Origin: Hortaea werneckii
Lineage: Eukaryota; Ascomycota; Dothideomycetes; Mycosphaerellales; Teratosphaeriaceae
Assembly: GCA_037044905.1 (NCBI GenBank)
Contig: JBAOKB010000118.1
Span: 248,001-312,000, forward strand
Length of the DNA stretch: 64,000 nucleotides
Direction of reading: 5' to 3'
Shown: one piece after another, positions 47,794 through 59,921 of the stretch
How positions within the stretch are numbered: position 1 is the first letter of the stretch
Layout of the letters: every line of letters begins with the position of its first letter
Translations under genes and position numbers: made by a program
Notes under the pieces: model-generated
What the model was told of the DNA's origin: nothing
The model's input: only the letters and a program-made list of their open reading frames with translations
Databases searched by the model: none

Positions 47794-48246
47794 TCAATCA
47801 CTTACCTCACAATCCCCTCATTTCCGCAACACATTTCCGCAACACCAAGTTACAAAATTCCACACAATCACACAAGCAGGCCCCAAAAGAAAGTAAGAGA
47901 GAAATAAAAAAGGGGCGGGAGAAAGAGGAGAAAGATGAGGGAAGAGATATGAAGAAAAGAAAACGAAAATCAAAAGTGAGCATGCATCAGCCCGAGAAAG
48001 CTCGACATCAATTGACCGGAAAGGAAAAAAATCACCAATTTTTTTCTTTCTCTCTTCTCGTTCAACCCTATCAAGGCTGTTTCGAGTGTAGTAAATAACA
48101 AGGGGAAAGAACCCAGCTCCTCAATTCAAGCCTTTGTTTTCTTCCCACAGGGACACAATTTGTCGTAGCCGCAGTCGAAGCTTAGACTACGATGGTTCCA
48201 ACCCCCTTTTTGCTTTTGGGTTGGTGATGGTGGTGGGACGAGACGC

Positions 48247-49814
48247 TTATTTGCCACCCAGAGCCGGGAAGCTAGAGTCGTCGACCTTGAGGCCGCCGCG
48301 CGGAGCGCCGCTACCGCGGGGACCGCCACGGGCGTTGTCGCCGCCACGGGCACCGCCGCGAGGACCACCGCGACCGCTGCCGCCGCGTCCACCACGGTCG
48401 CCACGGAATGCACCGCCGCGGCCACGGCCGCCACGGCCGCCGGCGCGGTCCTGCTCGACTGGAGCGTAGTACTGGCCCTCGAGGACGAGGAGGTCCTTCT
48501 GGTTGTTCTCCTTCTGCTTCTTGGCCTTGCCGCCGGCGCCGGACATGAACTCCTCCTCCTCCGGGTTGCGCTGGAAAGCCTTGCCCTCAGGCTGGGTCTT
48601 GGAACCCTCGTTGGCCTTGCGGAGCTGGTGGCTGCCGGCGCCAATGGCCAGACGCTTCTCGGCCTGCTCGGCAAGGTACTCGTCGTAGGACTTCGTCTTC
48701 TCCTCAGGCTCGGCGACCTCGTCGGCGCCAGTGGCTTCGTTGGGGCCGTCGCCGAAAGCTGGGTCGCCACCGGCAGTGTCGGCAGTCAGGCCAGACTCGT
48801 TCCTAGCCTCAGCCTTGGCCATAGCCGCACCAGCCGCCTCGTCGTTCCACTCGCCCTGGCCGGTCTGCTCACCCCAGCCGTGCGCAGCCTGCTTGGCGTG
48901 CTCGCCGATGCCTGTGCGGCTGTGACGGTCGTCGCGAGCAGTGCGCGTGCCGCCAGTGTAGTCGCCGCGAGCGCCACGGCCGCCGCGGTCACCCCGGCCC
49001 TTACCGCGAGGACCGGTGTTCATGCGGTGCGAACGGGGGTCTAAAACAAGTCAATATACAGCACCCTCTCAAGATTCGCGTGCGAGGCCAGACATACCCC
49101 TCTCACGGTTCGGGTGACGGTCCTGCCTAAGGCCATCGTCACGCTTCTCGGCGCGGTTGTTCAAGGAGCCAGCTGTTCAGAACCAGCCAGAGTCAGCAAA
49201 GAATCTTATCCCATCCGGAGCGTTTCTCCACCGCGCTTCCCATTGAATCTCGACTGCATCTTCACAAGCACCACCCTACACCTCTTCCTTCCTCCCCGCC
49301 ATGGAAAACAAGGGGCACAAACATACCCTGATCAGCGCGATCCATCACCTGGTGCCTACCACCGCGACCGCCGGCTGCCGGCCTCGGAGCATCTCTTGCC
49401 GGGCCCTCGGCGCCCGCATTGCGCTTGCCAGCGCGCGCGACCGGCTTGTCGATGGCCTTGGTCGGGGGCTCAGGCTCCCTGTCCGGGTCGAGCTCCGGGT
49501 CATTGCCTTTTTTCAAACGGAGAAGTCAGTCAAACAGGCCATTGGGTTGTGTGGATCCACATCCTCCTTTCATTGGAAGAGGGGTATCTGATCGCGGAAC
49601 TGGGGTCAATTGGACCGGAGTCCAGGTGGCAGGCGGTGCGAGGGAGGGAGGGGGGGAAGGGTGGATGGCATACCCAGGAGGTCGTAGAGGTTCTGCCAAT
49701 GGTGGTTAGCTAGGACGCCCGTAAAGCGCGTGACATGGCTTTTGACGCAATGGTATGGGGGGGGGGGGGTAGACAGATTCAAAGACACACCTTGCTCCTG
49801 ATTTCCGTCGTCAT
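48247..49814 (-). CDS. STM1: Stm1/SERBP1-family ribosome-associated protein
   Basis: Binds 80S ribosomes and preserves them in an inactive state under stress. Five exons: 49814-49791, 49692-49674, 49506-49327, 49172-49098 and 49040-48247, giving 363 residues with all phases consistent. N-terminal Stm1 signature RSKNLYDLLGNDPELDPDRE and a basic AVARAGKRN-like stretch; middle HA BP4/PAI-RBP1 region (GIGEHAKQAAHGWGEQ, KSYDEYLAEQ); C-terminal RGG repeats ending LKVDDSSFPALGGK. Exon 2 is just 19 bases. No frame break. Confidence 0.94.
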
Positions 49815-50650
49815 CTTTATTTACCTAGTCTAGCAGCTCAACATCCTCCCTTGCTGCAAGTCTTTAAGGGCGGACGGAGGGTGGGAAGGGCAGTAGAACT
49901 TTCGGCGGGCTCGGTGAAGGCGCAATTCCTGCGGTGGCCTGAGTGGGTTGCCTCAGGCTGGAGCCTTGGCAACCTGGAAGCTCGAGGTCAAAGGTCAACC
50001 TTGAAGCAGGGCTGGCCAGCTTCGTCCCGGCCTCCCTTTGAAGCGTACAATGCATGGCTGGGACATGATTGACGAAACAGTGTTTAATGTGAATCGACAT
50101 ATCCAACCCAAACATCAGACTCTTCAGAAAAGAAAAGAAAAGAAAAAACTTTTCGAATCATAAAATATGTACTAGAAACGGAACGACTCCTACAAATCCG
50201 CTTTCCACCACTCCAATGGTTTTGATCCTGTCAGTTACGAAACGACTCCCCCAGCGCCATGCTCTGAAAATGATTTTTGAAAAAAAAAAAAAAAAAAAAA
50301 TCCAACAACTTTTTTTTTTCATCGTATCCTTTGGTCTGCGCCAAAAATAAAAGCGCGACGACCACATCAATCCTTCTCCCCCTGCCCCGGATGGAAACGC
50401 GATGAGATGCACATAAGATGCTCACAAACCCCGTTGCCACACCAGGGAGAGCTTGCAACTTTTTTTGGAAAAAGGAGGGGGAGAGAGAGAGAGCGCTCTT
50501 GTTCCACCTTTTGCCCTCCGATTTCGCCACCCCAATACCGTAGTCAAATTCTCCACTCTCCATAAGTAGAGGATAAAAACGCCTCGCTTGATAATCATAC
50601 ACCCTCTCCCCTTCCAAAAAGAAGGGATTTAGGAGTCCCTCCCTCCGTAC
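49815..50650. other. Intergenic
   Basis: Between the bZIP 3' end and STM1 start. Includes an A-run of 21 bases (50280-50300) in the bZIP 3' flank. No gene. Confidence 0.45.
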
Positions 50651-52364
50651 CTACCTTCTCTGGTCCATAGGGGTGTAGGCAGTAGGATAGTGCATGCTGG
50701 CGCTGAGACCGAAACTGAGATGCACAGACTCGTCAGAAAAAACATGAAAACGAGAACGCCGTGCTGGCTGACAAGGCCACTTACGGGTCGGCGTCCAGCA
50801 TCGGGTCATTAGGATCGATGGCTTGGGCTCCAGCGAACGCACCCTGTCCGCCACCGCCAGCAGCAGCGGCTGCTCCGCTGCCTTGCTGTTGCTGCTGCTG
50901 CTGCTGACGCTGCTGGGACCCGATCTGGTGCTGTCCATACTGCGACTGCGAGCCCATTCGCTGGTGCTGCCCAGAGCCATATCCAGGCCGCTGGTAATAG
51001 TCGGCACCGGCTTGCTGCTGATCGAACTGGTCCTGCGGGGGATAGGCGGCGTGCAGTTGGTGCGGCGAAGGGTTCGAGTGGGCGTCGGTGACGGCGTCTT
51101 GGTCGGCGTGGTCGAGCATCGTGTGGGATTCTTGCGTGTCGTATTCTTGTTCTGTACGGAGTCAATCTAGGACGAACACAGTTCTATCCGTAAAGAAAGG
51201 GGAGGAACTTGCCGAGCTTGTCGATATGGTTTTGGAAGGGGCTGGGGTAGTAAGTAGATGCTTGTCCCAGGGCACCTAGACCCCCATGTCCAGTCGCCAT
51301 CTGAGCAGGTGCGTTTCCGCTCTGGTGGCTGCCGTTGGACTGGCTGGACATGCTACCTTGATAGCGAGACGGTGGTACTTGCTGATTTTGTCGCGGGAAC
51401 TCGGGCGACGCTTGATGGGGAATTTGATAGTAGCCAGCGTTAGGCTGCTGCGACGAGCGACCGTACGGCTGATACTGCTGTCCTTGTCCCTGAGCGAGCA
51501 TAGAGGACGTGGGTGGGGTCATCCCACCTTGATGCATTGCCATTGGTGATCGCGTAGAGACATTAGTAGGAGAAGACGCGTGCGAAGATGGTGTAGGGTG
51601 ACCTTGCGGCGACGTGTTCTGGTACCCGGCATCCTGACTTGGCTGGCCTGGAGCCAACTTAGGAAGAAACGTCGGTCCCCCAGAACGACGAGCATGCTGA
51701 CGCTCGACGGCAGTCCGTTGCAGCGGCGGCTGAGCGGTTTGCGACGGTGGCGGATTCATTCCTGGAGGAAGGTAACCAGGTGGCGGGAGCAGCGCACTGC
51801 CCGTCTTGAGTTGCAACTCAGCCTGAACATCGATACCTATTTTGGTCAGTACATAACAGTCACTATGAAACAATCAGATGAGGTCTCACCTTTCTCTAGC
51901 AGGATGCGCTCCAGCAGTGAGTTCTTGTACCGCAACATGAGGCATTCATCGGCGGCAGAACGATGGCTCTGTTGAAGATTGCCCAGAGCTTCCTTGTTCT
52001 GCTCAATGGCCGCCTCGAGCTGCTTGATATATTCGGTACGACGTTCCCGAAACGCAGCCTGAGCCTGTCTGTTACGCTGCTTGCGTTCCTCAGACGTTGC
52101 GTAAATCTAGCGTCGTCAGCATTGGAGGTCGAATCAAACGAAGGAGATTCGATATTAAAGCTTCACGCTACTCACCGGCTTCCGTCCACCCTTGCGTTTC
52201 TGAGGCTGCGAAGGCTGCTCGCTCGAAGCATCCTGCATCTCATGCTCCGGGGTCGACTCGACAGAGCTGGTCGGCGTGCCCTCATGGACAGGCGCATCGG
52301 CGCCGTCAATCTTGCTCGCGGCGGCCATGTCGTCTTGGGCGTCGACCACGCTGCGATCTCCCAT
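50651..52364 (-). CDS. bZIP transcription factor
   Basis: Exons 52364-52176, 52106-51890, 51836-51213, 51151-50785 and 50714-50651 give 486 residues. The basic region lies across the first intron: KRKGGRKP-IYATSEERKQRNRQAQAAFRERR, followed by a leucine zipper (YIKQLEAAIEQNKEALGNLQ) and the conserved extension DECLMLRYKNSLLERILLEKG. The rest is Pro/Gln/Ser-rich with a polyglutamine run near the end and closes with MHYPTAYTPMDQRR. The third intron (51152-51212) uses a GC donor (GGCAAGT). The R-x-x-QAQAAFRERR basic region is AP-1/Pap1-like, but no cysteine-rich redox domain is visible, so I do not assign a named orthologue. Confidence 0.92.
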
Positions 52365-54113
52365 CTGCAAGGTACCACCACCCACCAGCAGCAGCAGCAG
52401 CAGCTCGAGCACCACACACGGCCGAACGCGCTGGCCGAAGGCAGTTAGAGCGGCCCAGTAAGGCTGAGCTAAAGACAGTCAAGCGATGAGGTAAACCGCA
52501 CGGTCGGACCCTTCGCGCGCGCACTCACAGGGCGAGGAGATTGATAATAGTCTCTCAGGGAGAGAGAAAGATAAGCGTAAGGTAGGCGGAAGAGTGAAGT
52601 AAAACGTAAGTAATGGAAACACGTCAGGCCGAGTGCGTCAGCTGGGCAGAGCCTAGAGGGCTAGAGGCGGGTGCGTGCGGAGCCGTGAAGTAAATAAGGT
52701 ACCTCGTGCGCACGAGTTGGTTCGGTCTGGGAGGAAATTTTTTTCTCTTTCGCTTTTTCGCCCCCGCGCTGCCTGGCGGTCTCGAGCTGTGAGTGTGCGG
52801 GTGGGTGGGTGGGTGGGATGGTGCGCGCGGTCGGATCTCCGTTTCGCGCTGGTTCGGCAACGACCGCCTCACTCACTCACTACGAGATCTGCACCTTCAC
52901 CTCGCGATGTTGTGCATGTCCAAGTCGTCTAGGACAGCCTTTGAGTTTTGCGGCGATCACGCATGGCATCGTCCAGTCAAATGAGGAGCCGCCATTTACG
53001 AGGCGAAGAGTCGCATTCCCCTCGAAGCGGAAAGGTGCAACGGGGGATGTGGAGAAGTCGAAAGCCACGAACCTCGCAAGCCCGCGTGGTGGACAGGCAT
53101 TTGCGGTTATACCTGCCTCCATCAGGCTAGCTTCCTCGCTTAGGTCGCATGGCCGCGCATAGCCGAGCGGTCCATCCCCGCATGGATTCTGCATCTCCTC
53201 GGGTCACCAGTCTTGGGACAGACATGTATGTACAGTACGTACCTAGGCACAAAAATGTACGTACAGCAGCTCGCTGCAGTAGAGGAGCTCTAAGCGGCTC
53301 ATCAAGCCCATGGTGAAGGCTCTAAGGCATCCACGAATCGTTCTTTGTTCGACCAGGAACTACATACCTCCTGCACCCTAGTCTCTTAGCTAGAACAAAC
53401 ATCATCTGACGTGCCTTCGAGTGCTACTAGTATTCGCGACCAAAGATCATCGTTACATTGAATAGTACCTTGATACAGTAGCCCACCACTTAAAGCGGAA
53501 GTCCAGGACCTCCCTCCGTCTACAAGGAAGTGGTACCACCCAAACATGAGTATACGTCTTCTTGATACGATTCTGCATTTCTGAAACCGAACCCCTTCCC
53601 CATCGTCCCTACAACACAAGCCCCCCGGTAGAGATCAAAACGGCCTGGCTAGACCTCACGTCAAACTTTCAAAATGATCGAAAGACACAGGGTCGACATC
53701 ATGTTCATGATGAAACGTTGCAAGCCAGAACCAAGGGTCAAGTGGAATAACAACTAACCATATAACCCTTGTTCTTACCTAGACCATATAGACAAACGAC
53801 GTCTTCTTCCTCACTGCAGGGGCAAGAAAGAAGAAGAAAAAAAAAGCCAAGAAAAAAAATTAACATCCATATATCCTGTGATTCCGCCTTGTATATATTT
53901 CAAGAGAGAGAAAAAAACAAACGCCATACCCTTAGCTTTGTAAATGCCCATCCACCGAAACTAAAGGGAAAAAAAGGAAAAAAAAGTCCGCCTCTCTCCA
54001 GGCCCCAACAAAACATTCACTCCACTCCTCCCATCCATCCACCCATCTATCCCGCCACACCACTCCCTCCCTCACTCCCCCTCCATCAACCTTCCGCTCC
54101 CTGGGGGAAGAGA
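52365..54113. other. Intergenic, 1.7 kb
   Basis: bZIP upstream region and Rab5 3' flank. The first 150 bases may be 5' leader. A CAG-rich stretch at 52387-52402 and A-rich runs near 53836-53860. No gene supported. Confidence 0.45.
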
Positions 54114-55137
54114 TTAACAAGCACACCCCTCCTTCCCACCCGCCCCCTCACCGCCCTGTCTCGCATTCAAATTCACCCGACTACTATCCGCGCCCGCACT
54201 GATCGCGGCCTGTGTACCACCGCCGCCGGCAGCACCCCCACCACCTGCAGCAGCATTCCCACCTCCTCGCGCGCCTTTCAAGCTCGTCTCGGGGATGGCG
54301 TTCGCGATGGCGGTGAAGACCTCGTTCACATTCAGGCCGGACTTGGCCGAGGTCTCGAAGAACAGAAGCCCTTCTTCGTCCGCGTAGGCCTGGGCTTCCT
54401 GGACGGAGATCTTGCGGGTTTTGGTGTCGTCGGCGGCGGCGGCGGCCGCATTCCCAGCCCCCGTAGAAGAAGAAGGTTTCGATTGCTGATCTTGACCCTC
54501 CTCGCCCTCCCCCTCGCCCTCCTCCTGCTGCTGCAGACCCTCGCCATCCCCCAGCTCCCCACCCTCCGCATCCCCACTCCCGTCATCCTCGTCCTCCTCC
54601 TCACACAAATCCTTCTTATTCCCCACCAACGCAATGACGATCCCGGACTCGCCTGCCGCTGCAGCTCGGCCACCCAATGCCGCGCCTTCGTCAGCGAGCT
54701 CTTCTTCGTGACGTCGTAGACGACCAGCGCGCTCTGCGCGTTGCGGTAGTACATGGGCGCCAGGCTCGCGAAGCGCTCCTGGCCCGCCGTGTCCCAGATC
54801 TCGAACTTGATGGTGCGCGAGGGGAGCTGGCATTTTTGGGTCAGGAAGGCTGCGCCGATCGTCGGTTCTTTGTTGGGTTGGAAGTCGTTGTTTACGAAGC
54901 GCAGGACGAGGGAGGACTGTGAAGGGAAAGCGTCAGTGAGGGTTTAGTGTTGGTCCAGCGGGCGCGGACAGGTTTGGTGGTGGTGATGGTGGGAGGGGTC
55001 TGGGTGAGGGTGTGGAGGGGACCGGGGGTTTGGGTTGGGGGGGTTCAAGATACCTTTCCCACGGCGGCTTCGCCCAGGAGGACGAGCTTGACGCTGCTGC
55101 TCGGCTTGGGGGCCGAGGCTTGTTGCGTGTCGGCCAT
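54114..55137 (-). CDS. YPT5: Rab5-family small GTPase with long acidic insert
   Basis: Early endosome GTPase. Exon 1 55137-55054, exon 2 54916-54114. P-loop GEAAVGKS (22-29), effector region NKEPTIGAAFLTQ (T47), WDTAGQERF (69-77), MYYRNAQSALVVYDVT, GNKKDL, ETSAKSG, and a C-terminal double-cysteine CAC prenylation signal. A one-base jump near 54643, between RQASPG and IVIALVGNKKDL, fits one missing base (exon 2 is one short of a multiple of three). Corrected length about 295 residues, longer than the usual 205-220 because of a roughly 55-residue Glu/Asp/Gln/Ala-rich insert between the NKxD and SAK motifs and an Ala/Gly-rich tail. Confidence 0.93.
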
Positions 55138-58052
55138 AGCGTTATCGGACTTTGGGTCCGTCGAGGTTGAGGGTGAAGATGGACGGTTGGCCCGGAGGCT
55201 GCGGCCTACGTTGTATGCGGACACTTTGGTGTTTTCTAAGGCCGGGAAAGTCTGCAAGCTCGTAGAGAGAGGCTCTTGCGTATGCGATCGGTGTGACAAC
55301 GCGCGAAGCGATTTTGTATAGTTTGAAGTGGAGTTGAGGCTGTGAGTGTTTAGTCTATGCAAAGATGTACATAGTATGTACAGTATGCTGGTAGTAGTGA
55401 CGACGAATGCTCGCCCCGAACGGGAGGCCCAAGCTTCCACATCCTGGCGCTAGTTCGGAAGTTGCCGATCGAGCAGATAGATGGCCGCGCGACCAGACGA
55501 AATGGAATCCTTACTATGTACATTTTCTGCGCAGCATACATGGATACATAAACATAGTAATGAGATTTGTCATATCGGGTTTAAAAAATCCGAATCTATA
55601 GCCATGCCGGTTAACCCATTGCAATAGACACAATGAACATCCTCTATCCTTGCTCTCCAGTCGAATCACACCCCATCGAAAAGTAGAACAGCAAGGCAGT
55701 AGCAACGCTCCCTATAGCAGTCCTCTTGTCCGAAATCCAATTGAATGGATCAAGCCAAGTTCACTTCATACAGCCTAGCAAAGCCCTTGTAACCATCAAA
55801 TGGAACAGCGGTCAACGATCATTTTGCACTTTTAGCAGCCACGACATTTTTTTTTTTTTTTAATAAAAAAGGGTAAGCGGTGCTTTAAGAAGTGTGCTTA
55901 CCCAGTCTGCTATTTTACTCAAATCGCAGAGGACGAGTAGGTAGACAAATGAGAGGGGGAAGGAAAAGAAAAAAAAAAAAAAAAGGGCGACAACAGGACG
56001 CGTGCGCAACGCGTCTGAGTGACTGTCTTGCGGGAGACGAGGGCGGTGGACGGATCGGAGATCTCTCTGGATTGGGTTTCCAGATACGACAAGACTAGAA
56101 TGCCGGGGATTGTGACATTGCCGCCCTTTGATGAAGATTGCATCTAGAATTGTCAACCTCTGCTTCCCAATATTGCGTCTTCGGATACGAAGCTGTGATA
56201 TGAGATTTCCCAATGTGGTTGGTGGAAGGTTGAACTCAAACACAGAAAGCCGGAAAGAGCATAGAAGAAGAGCATGCCTACGTCTGGTCTAGTCGAGGAG
56301 AGTCCGAGAAGAGAAGAGATCTTCCAAGTGGTGAAGTAGCTGCGGAAGTCAAGTACCGTCTCTCTCGACGTTCAAATCAGATGGGCATCCTGAGCCCGCC
56401 GAGAAGAGCGTCGGCCCCTGTGGCGCCTGCTACGAGGTCTTTAGCCGGCATTCTCGCGCATCGCGTGCAAGGTCAAATTGATACCGGCTGGACAACGCGA
56501 GAACACACAGTGTCTCAGAAATCCTCAGACATGGTTTCGTATCGTGACGCGTTCGTCTCAGCTTGCAACGCATCCGGTGGTGTTGGGCTCCTAAAGGATA
56601 TGATTACACGATCCAGAAGGGTAGCAGTAGGAGAGGAAAAGGGGATAGAGTGTCAAGTTAAATGTGACGTCGGAGTCGACATACCGCCTATCTCATCGGA
56701 AAAGGTCTCCATTGCTCAGCCGGCGGCTGATGCGATCGACGAGCGTACTACGTGGGACCTGTAGTGTTGTAATTGGGCGGAAAGGAAAGAACGCGTGGTC
56801 GAACCAGAAGAGAGGAAGATTGGTCTGCCGCCGACGCTTGGGTTGTTCGTGTTTCAGCTGGGCGTGGTGGGCGGTGCTGATTGGGTGAGCTTGGCTGGGG
56901 GAGGAAGGCTGGCACACTCTCAGCAAAACAGCGGCGGACGACTGGCTTCTCGTCTCGCGGTTATTTTGTATCCGGTATTGGATGACTACTGAGCGGATGA
57001 TTCGAATGGCAAAGGTCTCCCACTCAGCTTAGCAGCAGCGGTGTCTGGGTGGGAGAACAGAAAAATGCCAAATCATGTCATCAGGTACAGTGCAGTCGCT
57101 GGTCAGCAGGATGGTATCTGGGGGTCGAGGTAGACTTTTGGTGGTGGTGGAGATATGTAGGGCTGCTGAGCTGACCCGACCGTCACGAAACGTTTGGCTC
57201 TGATCGTCTCAAACCATCCAATCCACCGGAGCTACCGTACCGTAGTCTGTACTGTAGGAGGTAGGGGTACTAGTACATGCTCAACAGTCGCGAGGACATA
57301 AACTTCCGGGCGCATGCTTCCTCCGCTGACACTTTCCCCAGCGACAGACACGTCATCTACTAATAACATCCGAGATCAACACGGAACAGGGCAAAGCGGT
57401 GGGCTTGGGAATTTCTTTCCATCCGCATATAAGGTACTTAGCTCGCACTGGAGTCGACTGCAGAGAACAGTAGACATACGCTACCTCACTGAAGAGGGAT
57501 CCAGTAGACGCCGGCCGCCTGTGCTCCGTACTGTAAGGTGACTCGTGACTCGGCCATCGCGTCGCTTGGGTGCAACGGCTCAGCTCAGCCAGCCGGAGGA
57601 CCCCACATCCTGTTACGATTACACGCGGCACAGACTTGGTTCAACTTGCTTGGTTCACGCACCGCAGCAGTTTGCATTGCATTGCACTCAACCCCTTGGA
57701 TCCTCCTCCTCAACCGTCTTGCTTGGATAACCGCTCTCGTCGCCATCTTTACCCCCAACCTGTGCCGACCGCGCCCTGCCATCGACACCGCCCCCCGTTG
57801 CCGTTGGGGACGCCATCACCACCACTGCCACCTCGACGCTATCCAACGGCTACTCCCGCCGCGCCTATACTCCCATTCCTCTCTCGCCCACACCCCCGTC
57901 CGTAGCAGGCTGTCAAGACCTCGCCTCCGCCAGGCGGGCCCTTGACAGCCTTCTCTTCCCACCGCCATCGTGGCTTCCCAACAGGATCCCCAGCTGCTAC
58001 AGCAGCCCCCCACAATCCCGCCCTCATTCCTTTGACTCCCGACCGATCCAAC
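55138..58052. other. Divergent intergenic region, 2.9 kb
   Basis: Largest gap in the window, between Rab5 and MKK starts. Open frames such as 56381-56764 lack motifs. The last 500 bases are C-rich and likely include the MKK 5' leader; a T-run of 17 (55848-55864 region) is present. Confidence 0.45.
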
Positions 58053-59921
58053 ATGGCTTCACCGGTGCCTTTACTTCGCCCTCCCATACCAGGCCAGCGG
58101 TCGCAAAGCGGAAACAAGGTCCCGCGCTTAGGGCTTGCGATCCCGGCCAGTCCCAACCAAAGGCCGGTCAATGGCGCCGCCGCACCACCGCTCAACATAC
58201 CAGGCGGAAGAGCAGGGCCGGGTGCTGAAGGGGCAGCAGTTCCACCACTACAGCTTGGCGCTGGCGGCAAGCCTCACCCACCGAAATTGAGTCTGGCAAC
58301 GCCCATGGGCAGTTCAAGAACTCCAGAGCCAGGCGGTGGACAGGCGGGGAGAAGACCGGCATTGAGAATGCAAGTCCCAGGTGCCCACCAGCCACCGGGA
58401 AGCCTTGCTCCCGTGGGTCAAGGAGGCGGGAGCTCAGACGACTCAGCCCACAGTCGACGCAACTCCCTCGGCGGTGGACCGGGGTCTGTCAGCACAACAG
58501 CAAGCGACTACGGCATCGACTATGCCAACGTGATAGCAGGCCGGGACCCGGACAGCGCCGCCTACAGTTCCAGCTCAGCGCAAAGCGGTATAGGAGGAAT
58601 GGCGATGGAACGTGAAGGCAGCACCCAAGGCGCAACGGCCGAAGATCTCGCACAGCACCTCAAAGACCTGCACTTTAGAAAGGGCAACAACAGCCCTCTC
58701 GACGCCCCGGACCTCGACGATCTCGGCTGGAAAGCCGCCAAAAAGGAAGGCCGGATCATCGAACTCGGCTCCCTCGGCGAAGGCGCCGGCGGCGCCGTGA
58801 CCCGCTGCATCCTCAAAGGCGGCCGGACCATCTTCGCCCTGAAAATCATCACCACCGACCCTAACCCGGACGTGAAGAAACAGATCGTGCGCGAACTCTC
58901 CTTCAACAAATCCTGCGCGTCCGCGCACATCTGCCAGTACTACGGGGCCTTCATGGACGACACGGCGGGCACGATCGGCATCTCGATGGAATTCTGCGAA
59001 GGCGGCTCGCTGGACTCGGTGTACCGCGAGGTGAAGAAGCTCGGGGGCCGCACGGGCGAGAAGGTGCTCGGCAAGGTCGCCGAGGGCGTCCTCAACGGCC
59101 TGACCTACCTCCACTCCCACCGCATCATCCACCGCGACATCAAACCCTCCAACATCCTGCTCACCCGCTCCGGGCTCGTCAAACTCTGCGATTTCGGCGT
59201 CTCGGGCGAGTTCGGCACCAAGGGCGATGCGAACACGTTCATCGGCACGTCGTATTACATGGCGCCCGAACGTATCACGGGCCAGAGCTATACCATCACC
59301 TCGGACGTGTGGAGTTTGGGCGTCACGTTGCTGGAAGTGGCGCAGCATCGTTTCCCGTTCCCCGCTGATGGCACGGAGATGATGCCGCGCGCGGGCCTAA
59401 TCGATCTGTTGACGTATATTGTTCGGCAGCCCATCCCGAAGCTGAAGGATGAGCCGGAGAGGCGGTTGAAGTGGAGCGAGGGGTTCAAGTATTTTATTGA
59501 GTGCTGGTGAGTTTTCTTTCCTTTTTACGTCCCCTCCTCCCCTGCACTTCTCCTCCCCCCACCCCAATCACTGGCCCTGCCTTTTAGAGAGAAACGCAAA
59601 AATTCGAGACAGTCAGACGGAGCAGGCTAACCCAAATTTTCTTCAAAATCTAGTCTCGAAAAAGAAGGCAACAAACGCGCCACCCCCTGGCGCATGCTCG
59701 AACACCCCTGGATGCTCGACATGAAGACCAAACGCGTCGATATGCAGCAGTTCCTGCGCACCGTCTGGGACTGGCAGGAGGACCAGCAGCCGGCTCTCAC
59801 GACTGCCGAGGGGGTCAATCTTCAGGAGGGCGGGGCGGCAGCCGCGGCGGGGATCACGAGTGAGCCGCCGGGGAATGCGAAGGTGGTCGCTGCGGCGGCG
59901 GCCGGGGAGACGGTGACGTAG
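58053..59921 (+). CDS. MKK1: MAP kinase kinase of the cell-wall integrity pathway (Mkk1/2 type)
   Basis: Dual-specificity kinase that phosphorylates the Slt2/Mpk1-type MAPK. Exons 58053-59506 and 59654-59921, 573 residues, no break. The start MASPVPLLRPPIPG is typical; an upstream in-frame ATG-like start at 57942 is rejected. About 230 residues of Pro/Gly/Ser-rich sequence precede the kinase: GSLGEGAGGAV glycine loop, K264, HRD 360-362 (IIHRDIKPSNILL), DFG starting at D380, activation loop GEFGTKGDANTFIGTSYYMAPER, then SYTITSDVWSLGVTLLE. The intron splits the ECCLEKEG junction. The tail has FLRTVWDWQEDQ, seen in Mkk proteins, and ends in an Ala-rich run. Confidence 0.95.

Larger units (their letters stand above)
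46841..48246. other. Convergent intergenic, microsatellite-rich
   Basis: 1.4 kb between ALKBH6 and STM1 3' ends with GGAA repeats, a CA tract (about 47266-47287), a 24-base G-run and a 19-base A-run. No gene. Confidence 0.5.

Noticed and set aside
56381..56764. 127-codon plus-strand open frame
   Set aside because: No recognisable domain; lies alone in a 2.9 kb gap. Could be real but cannot be supported.
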